Shown: in pieces, positions 40,554-49,503 of the stretch
Layout: every line of letters begins with the position of its first letter
How positions within the stretch are numbered: the stretch's first letter is position 1
NCBI GenBank assembly: GCA_020851555.1
Contig: JADZCM010000038.1
Location: 1 to 64,000 of the forward strand
Direction: 5' to 3'
Length of the DNA stretch: 64,000 nucleotides
Origin: Bryobacterales bacterium
GTDB lineage: Bacteria > Acidobacteriota > Terriglobia > Bryobacterales > Bryobacteraceae
Made by a program: the position numbers and the translations under genes
The notes under the pieces: generated by a model
The model's input: only the letters and a program-made list of their open reading frames with translations
Told to the model about the DNA's origin: nothing
The model's database searches: none

Positions 40554-42530
40554 ATGGACCTGACACAGGGAACACTCACCCAAGCGCTGGAGCACCACCA
40601 GGCCGGGCGCCTGGCCGAGGCCGAGCGCATGTACCGGGAGATACTGGCGCGCCGGCCGCGCCATCCGGACGCGCTGCACTTGCTGGGAGCGCTGGCCGGG
40701 GCCGCCGGGCGGCACGACGAAGCTCTGGCGCTGATCGGCCAGGCGATCCAAGCCAGCCCCACGGTGGCCGCGTTTCACAACAGCCTGGGCCTGGCGCTCC
40801 AATCGCAGGGACGCCACTGCGAGGCCGGGCTGTGTTTTGCGCAGGCGCTCTCGCTGGCGCCGGGCTTTGTCGAGGCCCACGTGAATTTCGGCAACTCCCT
40901 TCAGTCGCTGGGCCTCTTGCAGGAGGCCGCCGCGCAGTACCAGGCGGCCCTGCGCAGCCGTCCGGACTGCGCGGAAGCGCACAACAACCTGGGCAACGCC
41001 TTGCTCGCCGGAGAGGATGCGCCCGCGGCGGAAGCCTGTTTCCGGGAGGCTCTGCGGTTAAGGCCGGACTATGCGGCAGCCTGGGTCAACCTGAGCGGAG
41101 CGCTTCAGCGCCAGCAGCGGCCGGAGGAGGCGCAGCGCTGCTGCCTGGAAGCCGTCCGGCTTGCCCCGGAGATGAGCGAGGCGTACAGCAACCTGGCGGC
41201 GATCTGGTCGGCGGCGGGGCGGTTCGACGAAGCCGAAGCGTTGGCGCGGGAGGCGATCCGCAGGAAGCCGGATCTGGCCGAGGCGTGGACTCTGCTGTCG
41301 GTGGCGCACAGCGGGCGCGGGCGGTATGCCGAAGCCGAACGGTGCGCGCGCCGGAGCCTGGAACTACGCCCGGGCTACGCCGAAGCATGGAATAACCTCG
41401 GCAACGCCCTCCAGGAACAGGACCGGTTCGAAGAGGCCGAGGCCTGTTACCGCGAGTCGCTCCGCCTGAAACCGCGTCTGGCTGAGGCGCACTACAACTT
41501 GGGCAACCTGCGCCGCCAGAAGCTGAGATTGTCCGAGGCCGCCGGGTGCTACCGCGAAGCCATCCGGCTGAATCCCGGCCACGCCAAAGCCCACTGGAAC
41601 CTCTCCCTGACCCTGCTGGCAGCCGGAGAACTGGAACGCGGCTGGGAGGAATTCGAGTGGCGGTGGAAGAACCCGAAGACGCCGCCGCGCGGCTTCCCGC
41701 AGCCGCTTTGGGACGGCGCGTCTCTGGAGGGGCGCACCATCTTGCTCCATGCCGAACAAGGGCTGGGAGACACGATCCAGTTCATACGCTACGCGGAGCT
41801 GGCCAAGGCAGCCGGCGCCGCCGTCGTGGTGGAGTGTCCGGCCAAACTGGGTCCGCTGGTGGCCTCGGCTCCGGGTGTAGACCGCGTCGTGGAGGCCGGC
41901 GCGCCGCTGCCGCCGTTCGACGTGCAGGCGCCGCTGATGAGTCTTCCGCGCATACTCCGGACCTCGCCGGAACGGATTCCGGCCCGTGTGCCGTACCTTT
42001 CCGTGGATCCGGACCGCCGCCGCCGCTGGGAAGCCCGTCTGGCGGGAGCGGCCGGCTTCAGAGTCGGACTGGCGTGGAAAGGAAACCCCGAGCACCCCGA
42101 AGACCGGTTCCGGTCAGCCGGGTGGGACGTGTTGCAGCCCTTGTCGGAGATCCGGGACGTGGCCTGGTACAGCTTGCAGCACGGCGGCCGGCCCGGCGTG
42201 TTTCCGGGCGGCAAAGTCACGGATCTGGCGCCGGAGACCAAGGACTTCCGCGACGCGGCCGGGGCGATCGAACAAATGGACCTGGTGATCACGGTGGACA
42301 GCGTCATGGCTCACCTGGCGGGGGCGCTTGGAAGGCCGGTCTGGGTGCTGCTCGCCCATCTCCCGGACTGGCGCTGGATGCTGGAGCGCCAGACCAGCCC
42401 CTGGTATCCCACGGCGCGCCTGTTCCGCCAGCCTGAGCGGGGAGATTGGGAATCTGTGATCGAATCCGTGGGGGAAGCCCTTATCCAGGAACGCTCGAAA
42501 GCCGCGAACCGGGAGCGATATGCATTATGA
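40554..42530 (+). CDS. TPR protein with glycosyltransferase domain (probable flagellin glycosyltransferase)
   Basis: 658-aa cytoplasmic protein. The first two thirds are about ten TPR repeats (e.g. ALEHHQAGRLAEAERMYREILARRPRHPDALHLLG, AEAHYNLGNLRRQ). The C-terminal part resembles GT9/heptosyltransferase folds: ILLHAEQGLGDTIQFIRYA, AGFRVGLAWKGNPEHPEDRFR, MDLVITVDSVMAHLAGALGRPVWVLL. TPR-glycosyltransferases of this type O-glycosylate proteins. The gene ends 63 bp before flagellin, so flagellin is the likely acceptor. Confidence 0.8.
   Translation: MDLTQGTLTQALEHHQAGRLAEAERMYREILARRPRHPDALHLLGALAGAAGRHDEALALIGQAIQASPTVAAFHNSLGLALQSQGRHCEAGLCFAQALSLAPGFVEAHVNFGNSLQSLGLLQEAAAQYQAALRSRPDCAEAHNNLGNALLAGEDAPAAEACFREALRLRPDYAAAWVNLSGALQRQQRPEEAQRCCLEAVRLAPEMSEAYSNLAAIWSAAGRFDEAEALAREAIRRKPDLAEAWTLLSVAHSGRGRYAEAERCARRSLELRPGYAEAWNNLGNALQEQDRFEEAEACYRESLRLKPRLAEAHYNLGNLRRQKLRLSEAAGCYREAIRLNPGHAKAHWNLSLTLLAAGELERGWEEFEWRWKNPKTPPRGFPQPLWDGASLEGRTILLHAEQGLGDTIQFIRYAELAKAAGAAVVVECPAKLGPLVASAPGVDRVVEAGAPLPPFDVQAPLMSLPRILRTSPERIPARVPYLSVDPDRRRRWEARLAGAAGFRVGLAWKGNPEHPEDRFRSAGWDVLQPLSEIRDVAWYSLQHGGRPGVFPGGKVTDLAPETKDFRDAAGAIEQMDLVITVDSVMAHLAGALGRPVWVLLAHLPDWRWMLERQTSPWYPTARLFRQPERGDWESVIESVGEALIQERSKAANRERYAL
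42497..42521 (+). promoter_or_regulatory. Weak sigma-28-like element before flagellin
   Basis: GAAA (42497-42500) and GCGATAT (42515-42521) lie within the last codons of the glycosyltransferase gene, about 70 bp before the flagellin ATG. The word CGATATGCAT is shared with the element before flbD. Spacing and consensus match are imperfect. Confidence 0.25.
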
Positions 42531-42593
42531 CGGCTGAGAGATCAGCCCCCCGGCAAGATGCCGGGAATCCTAACGACAAGGACGTGACAGGCA

Positions 42594-44093
42594 ATGGCCG
42601 TATCCATCCAAACCAACGTGAATTCCATCGTGGCACAGGAGAACCTCCGTGTCACCGGCGAGTTTCAGAGCAAGACCATCCAACGGCTGACTTCCGGCTA
42701 TCGCATCAACTCATCGGGCGATGACGCCGCGGGCCTGGCCGTGGCCAACAAGTTCCGCAGCGACATCGCGGAACTGATGCAGGGCGTCCGGAACGCCAAC
42801 GACGGCATCAGCACACTCCAGTTGGTCGACGGCGGTCTGAACAACATCTCCAAGTTGATCGACCGCTTGAAGACCCTGGCCAGCCAGTCGGCTTCCGGCA
42901 CGTTCAGCGGCAACCGCACCACGCTGAACAGCGAGTACCAGGCGCTGCTGGTCGAGATCAACCGGCAAGCCTCGAACATCGGGCTGGTCGGCGGCGGGGT
43001 CAACAACAAAGTGCTCGACATTTACATCGGCGGCGGCAGCACGCAGGCCAATGCACAGGTGTCGATTGACCTGAGCGGCTCCGGCAACCAGGTGGATTCC
43101 ACCGGTTTGGGCCTGGCCAATACGGCCATCTCCGGCGGCGGGACGGCGCTCACCGGCAACACCGTGCGTCTGGACAACCCCGCGCTGTCCTTCCTGAACG
43201 GCAGCGATACCCAGGCGTTCGTGTTCCACGTCTACAACGGGTCCGGAGCCGCCGACGTCACGGTGACGGTGACAGGCACCGCCGGCGGAATCAGCGGGAC
43301 CGAGGTGATCAACCAGTTGAACAGCGGACTGGCCAGCTACGGAATCTCGGCGTCCATGGTCGGCTCGGGCGCCGACGTGGGAGAGTTGCAGTTCGGCGGT
43401 TCCCGCGCCTTCGTGGTGGAGACCACGGGTGCAAACGGAGCCGGGCAGGCGGTCGCGGGCGCCAGCGACGCGGTTAACCAGGGAAACCACCGCTTCGCGC
43501 AGACGGTCGCCGGCATTACGGTCTACACCGCGCCTGAGATCGTGACCATCACTAACGCCAGCGGTTCGGCCAATATCACGCTCGGCGCAAACGGCGCCAA
43601 CCTGTCCCTCGCCATGGCCGCCATCAACAATGCCACGGCCGGTCTCGGCATCTACGCCGTGGAAGATGCGGCCGGCACGGGCTTCTCGCTCCAGAGCGCC
43701 AGCGCGTTCACCGTCGTGAAGACCCAGGCGGCCACGACGGGCTCGGTGTTCAGCGGCGCCGTGGGAGCGAAAGCGGTGACGGCTCCGGCGGCTTCCGCCA
43801 GTTCGACGGCCAACGCCCTGGCGGCCATCACCCTGTTGACCACCGCGGTGACCACGCTCGGCTCCGTGCAGGGCAAGGTCGGCACGGGACAGAACAAGCT
43901 GTATTACTCGATCCAACTGGCGCAGTCGCAGATCGCCAGCTTTTCGGCAGCCGAAGCGCGCATCCGGGACGCGGACATCGCGGCCGAGGCGGCCAACCTG
44001 ACCAAGGCGCAGGTCCTGGAGCAGGCTTCCCTAGCCGCCATGGCCCAGGCGAACGCTTCGCCGCAGTCGGTCCTGGCGCTTCTCAGGGCGTAA
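42594..44093 (+). CDS. fliC: Flagellin
   Basis: 499-aa filament subunit. The D0/D1 N-terminus is canonical (VSIQTNVNSIVAQENLRVTG..., IQRLTSGYRINSSGDDAAGLAVANKFR, ANDGISTLQLVDGGLNNIS), as is the C-terminus (AAEARIRDADIAAEAANLTKAQVLEQASLAAMAQAN, QSVLALLR). The middle, about residues 140-400, is a surface D2/D3 region rich in Thr, Ser, Gly and Ala. This fits O-glycosylation by the upstream enzyme. Only one flagellin gene is in the window. Confidence 0.95.
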   Translation: MAVSIQTNVNSIVAQENLRVTGEFQSKTIQRLTSGYRINSSGDDAAGLAVANKFRSDIAELMQGVRNANDGISTLQLVDGGLNNISKLIDRLKTLASQSASGTFSGNRTTLNSEYQALLVEINRQASNIGLVGGGVNNKVLDIYIGGGSTQANAQVSIDLSGSGNQVDSTGLGLANTAISGGGTALTGNTVRLDNPALSFLNGSDTQAFVFHVYNGSGAADVTVTVTGTAGGISGTEVINQLNSGLASYGISASMVGSGADVGELQFGGSRAFVVETTGANGAGQAVAGASDAVNQGNHRFAQTVAGITVYTAPEIVTITNASGSANITLGANGANLSLAMAAINNATAGLGIYAVEDAAGTGFSLQSASAFTVVKTQAATTGSVFSGAVGAKAVTAPAASASSTANALAAITLLTTAVTTLGSVQGKVGTGQNKLYYSIQLAQSQIASFSAAEARIRDADIAAEAANLTKAQVLEQASLAAMAQANASPQSVLALLRA

Positions 44094-44105
44094 TGAGGCG
44101 GGGCC

Positions 44106-44144
44106 GGGGACGGGCGGCGGGTAACGCCCCGCCGTCCGGTCCCC
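44106..44144 (+). terminator. Strong GC stem-loop between flagellin and fliD
   Basis: GGGGAC (44106-44111) pairs with GTCCCC (44139-44144), and a GGCGGG/CCCGCC inner stem adds at least eight more pairs around a 6-nt loop. There is no U-tract. It probably acts as a partial terminator or a 3' stabiliser, so that flagellin is made in excess over the cap protein. Confidence 0.5.
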
Positions 44145-44157
44145 GACGCCCGATACC

Positions 44158-45504
44158 ATGAGCTTGACCGGCGCCAGTTCCATCTTCAGCGGAAGCAGCC
44201 GCTACTCCAACGACTTCCAGCAGATCGTCGACCGGGCCGTGGCCATCGCATCGCTCCCCAAGGCGCAGATGGAAAACACGCGGAGCGAGATGTCGGCGCG
44301 CAGTTCGGCGTTGGATTCAGTTCAAAGCAAGTTCGGGGCGCTGCGCGCGGCGCTCCAGAACCTGGAGTCGGCCCGGGAAGGCTACAGCACCACTACATCC
44401 AATGGAGCGGTGGCCAGCGCCAACGTCACCGGCGGCGCCATAGCCGGCATTTACCAGATCGAAGTGCTGGATCTGGGGTCTTATACCTCTTCGATGAGCA
44501 AAGACGGGCTGGAACAGGTCGCCGACCCCCGGAAGGAATCGATCAGTTCCGCGGCTTCCTTCACGCTGACGGTGGACGGGGAAGAGTTCGAGATTACACC
44601 CGCCGGGACGTCGCTGGTTGAACTGGCCGAGGCCATCAACTCCAGTAAGGCGGAGGTGGAGGCGACGGTCGTGAATATTGGAACGGCCTCGGCGCCCGAC
44701 TACCGGCTTTCCCTGCGCAGCACGGCGCTGGGCGGAGTCGAGATCCAACTCAACGACGGAACCGCGGACCTTCTCGACACCACCATCACCGGGACGCCGG
44801 CGAGGTACAGGGTGAACGGGCAGCCGCCGGCGGGCATCAGCAGCAACTCGCGCTCCGTGGCCGTTGCCCCCGGCCTTACCGTAACCCTGTTGAAAGAGGG
44901 CAGGACCGATATCTCTGTTTCGCACAACCTGGCGTCGGTGACGAATGCGTTTTCGGCGCTGGCGTCGGCTTTCAATGCCGCCGTGGAAGAACTCGACAAA
45001 CACCGCGGCGAAGGCGCCGGAGCCCTCCAGGGGACCTCCCTGGTCCAGACGCTCGCGCACTCGCTCCGCAACATTGCGAACTACGACTCGGGCGCCGGCG
45101 AGGCGTCCTCTTTGAGTTCTCTGGGCGTGGTGTTCGATAAGCAGGGAAAGCTGTCGCTGGATCTCCCCACTTTCAGCGCCGCCACCGCGGACCGGTGGGA
45201 GGCCCTGGCGGGCTTCCTGGGAACCAGTTCGACGGACGGTTTCTTGAAACACGCCACCGCTCTGATGGACGGCCTGGAGGGTGGGGGGGAGAGCATCCTC
45301 GACACCGCCATCGGCTCCGTCAAAGAAGAGATGGCCAGGCAGAATACGCGCATAACGGAAGAGCAGGAGCGCATCGACCAACTCGAGCAGAACCTCCTGG
45401 CGCGCATGGCGGCCGCGGATGCGATGATTGCGTCACTCGAGCAGCAGGTCCGCTACATGACCCGGCTGTTCGAATCCATGCAGAGCCTGAGAGAGTCACG
45501 GTGA
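44158..45504 (+). CDS. fliD: Flagellar hook-associated protein 2 (filament cap)
   Basis: 448-aa cap protein. The FliD_N region (DFQQIVDRAVAIASLPKAQMENTRSEMSARSSALDSVQSKFGAL) is followed by a central beta part (AASFTLTVDGEEFEITPAG) and the C-terminal FliD_C coiled coil (EEMARQNTRITEEQERIDQLEQNLLARMAAADAMIASLEQQ, YMTRLFESM). It caps the growing filament and folds incoming flagellin. The last base pairs overlap the small downstream gene. Confidence 0.93.
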   Translation: MSLTGASSIFSGSSRYSNDFQQIVDRAVAIASLPKAQMENTRSEMSARSSALDSVQSKFGALRAALQNLESAREGYSTTTSNGAVASANVTGGAIAGIYQIEVLDLGSYTSSMSKDGLEQVADPRKESISSAASFTLTVDGEEFEITPAGTSLVELAEAINSSKAEVEATVVNIGTASAPDYRLSLRSTALGGVEIQLNDGTADLLDTTITGTPARYRVNGQPPAGISSNSRSVAVAPGLTVTLLKEGRTDISVSHNLASVTNAFSALASAFNAAVEELDKHRGEGAGALQGTSLVQTLAHSLRNIANYDSGAGEASSLSSLGVVFDKQGKLSLDLPTFSAATADRWEALAGFLGTSSTDGFLKHATALMDGLEGGGESILDTAIGSVKEEMARQNTRITEEQERIDQLEQNLLARMAAADAMIASLEQQVRYMTRLFESMQSLRESR

Positions 45505-45809
45505 GTACGCCGCTGGAAGACGCCCGGGACCGTTTGCAGAGAGCGGTCCGGAGGGGATCGTACCAGGAGGCGGGCAGGCTGCTGGAGGAGTATTCGCGCG
45601 CGGTCAGGGCGGCGTTGGTTTCCACCGCGCTTGACAGCGGTCCCCCGGCCGCCACCCTCCGCTCGGCGTTGGATGTGCTGCGCTGGGCCGACAGGGTTGT
45701 CCGGGCAGGCCGGGCGCACGACGCCGCCCGGCTGGCCAAGCTGGGCGCGTCCAGGACCTATCGCCCGGCGCGCCCGGCGCGCGCGGCTACCTGGGAGTTG
45801 GAGGGGTAG
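45501..45809 (+). CDS. Small helical protein downstream of fliD (possible flagellar chaperone)
   Basis: 102-aa protein starting at GTG 45501, overlapping the fliD stop by 4 bp. Two long amphipathic helices are predicted (LEDARDRLQRAVRRGSYQEAGRLLEEYSRAVRAAL and LRSALDVLRWADRVVRAGRAHDAARLAKL). Usually fliS and fliT follow fliD; this gene has the right place, size and helical content for a FliT/FlgN-like export chaperone, but no diagnostic motif is visible. Confidence 0.55.
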   Translation: MSTPLEDARDRLQRAVRRGSYQEAGRLLEEYSRAVRAALVSTALDSGPPAATLRSALDVLRWADRVVRAGRAHDAARLAKLGASRTYRPARPARAATWELEG

Positions 45810-45879
45810 CGGCCGGCCTCCGGCGCCACCATTTAACCCACCGTAGGATCAACGGGTTAGCCTTCTATGAGCCGGCCGG

Positions 45880-45908
45880 GGAACTTGTCTCCAAGGGAGA
45901 GCGTCTAA
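45880..45908 (+). promoter_or_regulatory. ECF-sigma-type promoter for the sigma factor gene
   Basis: GGAACTT (45880-45886), a 16-bp spacer and GTCTAA (45903-45908) match the RpoE-type promoter (GGAACTT-N15/16-GTCNAA). The site is 63 bp upstream of the GTG start of the sigma factor, so autoregulation is likely. Confidence 0.7.
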
Positions 45909-45970
45909 TTCTTTGCAGGCGGAAACCGGGTCGTGGTAGCTTGTAAGTGGCGTAAAGCAGAGGCGCTACC

Positions 45971-46639
45971 GTGGCAAGCGAACTGATGGAACTCGAAGTT
46001 CTGGCCTCTCCCGAGGAGGCGGCAGCGCCGGACGGGGGTGATGACTGCCTGCTCGAAGGCCTCATTGAAGGCGCGGAGTGGGCCTATGAAGCGCTTATCG
46101 CGCAATATGGCCAGCCTGTCTACAATCTGGTCTGCCGGCTGGTCTGGGACCAGGCCGAAGCCTGCGACGTGGTGCAGGAGGTGTTCATCAAGGTTTTCCG
46201 GAAGATCGGCGCGTTCCGGGGCGACAGCAGCCTGCGAACCTGGATCTACCGCATTGCGGTTAATGAGGCGCGCAACCACTGCCGCTGGCACGGACGCCAT
46301 CGAGGCCATGAGGTCGGACTGGAGCGGGACGCCGAGTCGCGGAACTGCCCGGCAACCCTGGCGGCGGACGGCCTTTCGCCTTTCGACCTCGCTCTGGAAA
46401 GAGAACAGCAGCACCTGGTGGAGCAGGCGCTGGCCGAGTTGAGTCCGGCTTTCCGGTCAGTGGTGGTTCTGAGGGACGTGGAGGAACTGAGCTACGAGGA
46501 GATCGCCGGGATCCTCGGGTTGCCCTTGGGCACGGTTAAGTCACGGATCCTCCGTGGGCGCGAAGCCCTGCGGAAATTGCTGCAACAGAAGCTGGAGCCG
46601 GCGCCGAGGCTCCATCTTTCGCCCCAGTTGGTGGAGTAG
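45971..46639 (+). CDS. ECF (RpoE-type) RNA polymerase sigma factor
   Basis: 222-aa sigma-70 family protein. Region 2 has the core-binding and -10 helices (EALIAQYGQPVYNLVCRLV, QAEACDVVQEVFIKVFRKIGAFRGDSSLRTWIYRIAVNEARN) and region 4 has LSPAFRSVVVLRDVEELSYEEIAGILGLPLGTVKSRILRGREALRKLL. It starts at GTG 45971. A matching RpoE-type promoter lies upstream, and the anti-sigma factor gene follows after 4 bp. Probably responds to an envelope signal, as the anti-sigma factor is membrane-bound. Confidence 0.92.
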   Translation: MASELMELEVLASPEEAAAPDGGDDCLLEGLIEGAEWAYEALIAQYGQPVYNLVCRLVWDQAEACDVVQEVFIKVFRKIGAFRGDSSLRTWIYRIAVNEARNHCRWHGRHRGHEVGLERDAESRNCPATLAADGLSPFDLALEREQQHLVEQALAELSPAFRSVVVLRDVEELSYEEIAGILGLPLGTVKSRILRGREALRKLLQQKLEPAPRLHLSPQLVE

Positions 46640-46643
46640 TCAT

Positions 46644-47339
46644 ATGGACTGTTACAGAATGAAACGTTTGCTGGCGGCCCGTTGCGATGAAGGTCTCACG
46701 CCCGGTGCGCGGGAGGCGGTGGATGCGCATCTGGCGGGTTGCCGGTCCTGTGCCACTCTGGCCAGGCAGTATGCGAGCGGCAGGACGGTCCTGAAGTCTC
46801 TGCCCAAGCGCACGCTCCCCAGAGGGCTGGAGACTTCGCTGCGCATTCTGGCGTCCCACGAGCGGGTGCGCCGGCTCACCGGACAGCGCATGCCGCGGCC
46901 GCTGGCCCAGTGGGTGGTACGCGCTAGGCTGTGGGCGGATGCGATGATGCGGCCTCTGGCGCTGCCTCTGGCCGGCGGGCTGTTGTCCGCCGTGGTTCTC
47001 TTCGCCCTGGTGGTTCCCAGCGTCTTTACCTCATACACCGTGCCTTCCGGCATGGACGTGCCGACCATGCTCTCCACGGAGGCCGTGCTGGTGGGCTCCG
47101 GTCCGTACGGCATCGACGGAGACGAGGCGACCGTATACGTAAGGCTGGACAGCCAGGGACGCCTGGTGGACTACTCCACTCCGAGTGATCAGGCGTGGGT
47201 TCACGATCCCGGCATGCGGAGGAGCGTCGAGAACACGCTGCTTTTCATGCGGTTCGTTCCCGGCACGACCTTCGGCCAGCCGGCGTCCTCCAGCATCCGG
47301 GTGAATCTGCGCCGCAGCCACATCGAAGTCCAGGGCTGA
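46644..47339 (+). CDS. Zinc-finger anti-sigma factor, membrane-anchored
   Basis: 231-aa protein. The N-terminal ZAS/zf-HC2 domain has the metal motif HLAGCRSC (H-x3-C-x2-C) with an upstream Cys (C3 or C14 region, MDCYRMKRLLAARC). One transmembrane helix follows (LALPLAGGLLSAVVLFALVV), then a periplasmic domain of about 100 residues (GIDGDEATVYVRLDSQGRLVDYS). It should hold the sigma factor inactive until the periplasmic part is processed. ATG 46644 is 4 bp after the sigma gene stop. Confidence 0.85.
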   Translation: MDCYRMKRLLAARCDEGLTPGAREAVDAHLAGCRSCATLARQYASGRTVLKSLPKRTLPRGLETSLRILASHERVRRLTGQRMPRPLAQWVVRARLWADAMMRPLALPLAGGLLSAVVLFALVVPSVFTSYTVPSGMDVPTMLSTEAVLVGSGPYGIDGDEATVYVRLDSQGRLVDYSTPSDQAWVHDPGMRRSVENTLLFMRFVPGTTFGQPASSSIRVNLRRSHIEVQG

Positions 47340-47353
47340 CGCACGCCGGAATC

Positions 47354-48100
47354 GTGGGACAGCGCCTGGGCCAGCATTTCCTCGGATCAGCACGGGTGTT
47401 GGAACGCATCGCGCTGGCCGTCTGCCCCCAACCCGAGCCGCTGGTGGTCGAAATCGGCGCCGGCCGGGGCGCCCTCACCCGTCAACTCCTCGCCAGAGCC
47501 GGACGCGTAGTCGCCATCGAGACCGACCCGCGGCTGGCCGGCGGCCTGGAACAGACCTTCGCCGGAACGGCCGGTCTCCTGGTGGTCCGCGGGGACGTGA
47601 TGAGCACGGACCTGACGAAGTGGGGCCCCGCCGTCTTCGCCGGCAACCTTCCGTATTACCTCACATCGCCGATCCTGAGACGCGTGCTGACGCTGGGTGA
47701 TGCGTTTCTGCGCGCGGTGTTCCTGGTGCAGAAGGAGGTGGCCGGGCGATTGGTGGCTCAACCCGGTTCACGCGCCTACGGCTTCCTGACGGTCCAGACT
47801 GCGGCGTTCGCCGCCGCCGAGATGCTCTTCACCGTGCCGCCTTCCGCGTTCCGGCCGCCGCCCAAGGTGGACTCGGCGCTGGTTCGCCTGACGCCGCGCC
47901 CGGTGGAAGAGCCCGACCCGGCGGGTTTCCTGGAGTTCGTCTCCCAGTGCTTCCGCCAGAAGCGCAAGACGCTGCGCAACAACCTGGCCGGCCGCGTGGA
48001 GCGGCGCTTGCTGGAGGATCAGCCGGAAGCCTCCCTGCGCGCCGAACAGTTGTCGCTGGAGCAGTTCCGCTCGCTGCATCGCCGGCTGGCAAGGCGGTAA
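47354..48100 (+). CDS. rsmA: 16S rRNA (adenine(1518)-N6/adenine(1519)-N6)-dimethyltransferase
   Basis: 248-aa RsmA/KsgA enzyme dimethylating two adenines in helix 45 of 16S rRNA. Motifs are GQRLGQHFLGS at the start, VVEIGAGRGALTRQLL (SAM motif I), AIETDPRLAGGL and FAGNLPYYLTSPILR (catalytic NLPY), then the C-terminal helical domain with FRPPPKVDSALVRL. The start is GTG 47354, as no ATG precedes the domain. It begins 14 bp after the anti-sigma gene. Confidence 0.93.
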   Translation: MGQRLGQHFLGSARVLERIALAVCPQPEPLVVEIGAGRGALTRQLLARAGRVVAIETDPRLAGGLEQTFAGTAGLLVVRGDVMSTDLTKWGPAVFAGNLPYYLTSPILRRVLTLGDAFLRAVFLVQKEVAGRLVAQPGSRAYGFLTVQTAAFAAAEMLFTVPPSAFRPPPKVDSALVRLTPRPVEEPDPAGFLEFVSQCFRQKRKTLRNNLAGRVERRLLEDQPEASLRAEQLSLEQFRSLHRRLARR

Positions 48101-48142
48101 GCGGCCGCGCTGCCGGGACGGGGGTGCGGCACGAGTTCGCGG

Positions 48143-49411
48143 CTATGACCGGGCGAAGTAGAGGTTCACGGCGCGCTCCAGGTCCGTGCGCGTCATCCTC
48201 GGCTGGCGCGTTTCGTACAGGCTGATCGAGAGCAGGATCCGGCAAATGTCCCCGGGGTAGCAGGCTCGCAGCACGGTACGGCCGTCGCGGAGACAGAGCG
48301 AGCGCAGATAAGCCGCCATATCCTGGTCGTAGGGCACTCCCTTGGCCAGAGAGTAGCGTCTCAGGATCTCGTCGAACACCCCTGCGGAGATCTCCTCCAC
48401 GAGAATCTTGTTCTGGATACGCCGGAGGAAGGCTTCGTCGGCCAGACTGGCCGGATCCAGGTTGGTGGCAAAGACCACCATCAGTTCGAAGGGGATCTGG
48501 AATTTCACGCCGTACCGCAGCATCAGGTAGTCGACGTGGCGGTCGAGCGGCACAATCCAGCGGTTGAGCAGGTCCCGCGGCGGGATGAGCTGGCGGCCGA
48601 AGTCGTCGATCACGAGGATGCCGTTGTTGGCCTTCATTTGCAGCGGTGCGGAGTAGGTGCCCGACGCTTCGTCCATGCGCAGTTCAAGCATGCTGGGCAC
48701 CAGTTCGCCGCCGGCGATGATGGAGGGACGCCTGCAACGCACCCAGCGCGGGTCATGATCCGGTTCCTCGTCTTCCGGGCCGATCCGCTGGTGTACGACC
48801 GGGTCGTACAGCAGTATGACCTGCCCGTCCACCTCCACGGCGTACGGGATCAGGACATCGTCATCGTAGAGCCGCACCAGCCGCTCGGCCAGGGAACTCT
48901 TGCCGTTTCCCGTCGAGCCGTAGAGGAACAGCGCGGCCTGCGAGATGATCGCCGGGCCGAGCTGGTCCAGCAGCGTGTCGGTCACCACCAGGTCGGACAG
49001 GGCGTGGCGCAGCCGTTCGCGGTTCACCTTGAGCCGGGCCGTCTGGGCCTTCGTTCCCGCCGTGTACTGCGCCAAGGGCACGGGGCAGGCGCCCGCGTAC
49101 TGTGACATCTGGAAGCGTTCGGTGGCAAGCTGACGGCCTGGCCCGGAGAGCATGAAGCTGTAGTCGTTGCCCACCATGCCCAGGACTTCGACGAGTTGCC
49201 GGTGCCGCATCTGGCGGAAGACGGTCTCCACGACCGATGGCGACAGCTTCAGCGTCTTGCTCAGTGACGATAGCGTGCTGGTCCTCTCAATGAACACCCG
49301 CCGCAGCACCAGGTCCTGCACCAGGATGTCGGAGATGCCAAGCTTGTCCAGCGAATCAGGAAAGTGCGGGGAGAACGATGGTCTCTCCGCGGTGTAGCCG
49401 CCCGCGCTCAT
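48143..49411 (-). CDS. AAA ATPase with winged-helix N-terminus, divergent from secretin
   Basis: 422-aa protein. Residues about 30-110 look like a winged helix (STLSSLSKTLKLSPSVVETVFRQMRHRQLVEVLG). The ATPase core has Walker A LYGSTGNGKSSLAERL, Walker B GILVIDDFGRQ and sensor MVVFATNLDP, followed by a lid. The GSTGNGKS...DDFGRQ pattern is of an uncharacterised AAA group often seen near pilus/secretion genes. It starts 92 bp from the divergent secretin gene, which suggests a joint role in assembling or powering a secretion system. That is inferred. Confidence 0.65.
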   Translation of the reverse strand: MSAGGYTAERPSFSPHFPDSLDKLGISDILVQDLVLRRVFIERTSTLSSLSKTLKLSPSVVETVFRQMRHRQLVEVLGMVGNDYSFMLSGPGRQLATERFQMSQYAGACPVPLAQYTAGTKAQTARLKVNRERLRHALSDLVVTDTLLDQLGPAIISQAALFLYGSTGNGKSSLAERLVRLYDDDVLIPYAVEVDGQVILLYDPVVHQRIGPEDEEPDHDPRWVRCRRPSIIAGGELVPSMLELRMDEASGTYSAPLQMKANNGILVIDDFGRQLIPPRDLLNRWIVPLDRHVDYLMLRYGVKFQIPFELMVVFATNLDPASLADEAFLRRIQNKILVEEISAGVFDEILRRYSLAKGVPYDQDMAAYLRSLCLRDGRTVLRACYPGDICRILLSISLYETRQPRMTRTDLERAVNLYFARS

Positions 49412-49503
49412 ACTGTCAATCTACATCAGATGAGGCGCGGCTGAAGGGGGGGGAGGCAAAGATCGTCTCCACGCACGCCCCCCGGGAGACGTCATGTTAG
49501 TGC

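Noticed and set aside
40369-40563. 64-residue frame before the glycosyltransferase gene
   Set aside because: No ribosome-binding site or similarity; overlaps the structured gap and the real gene start.
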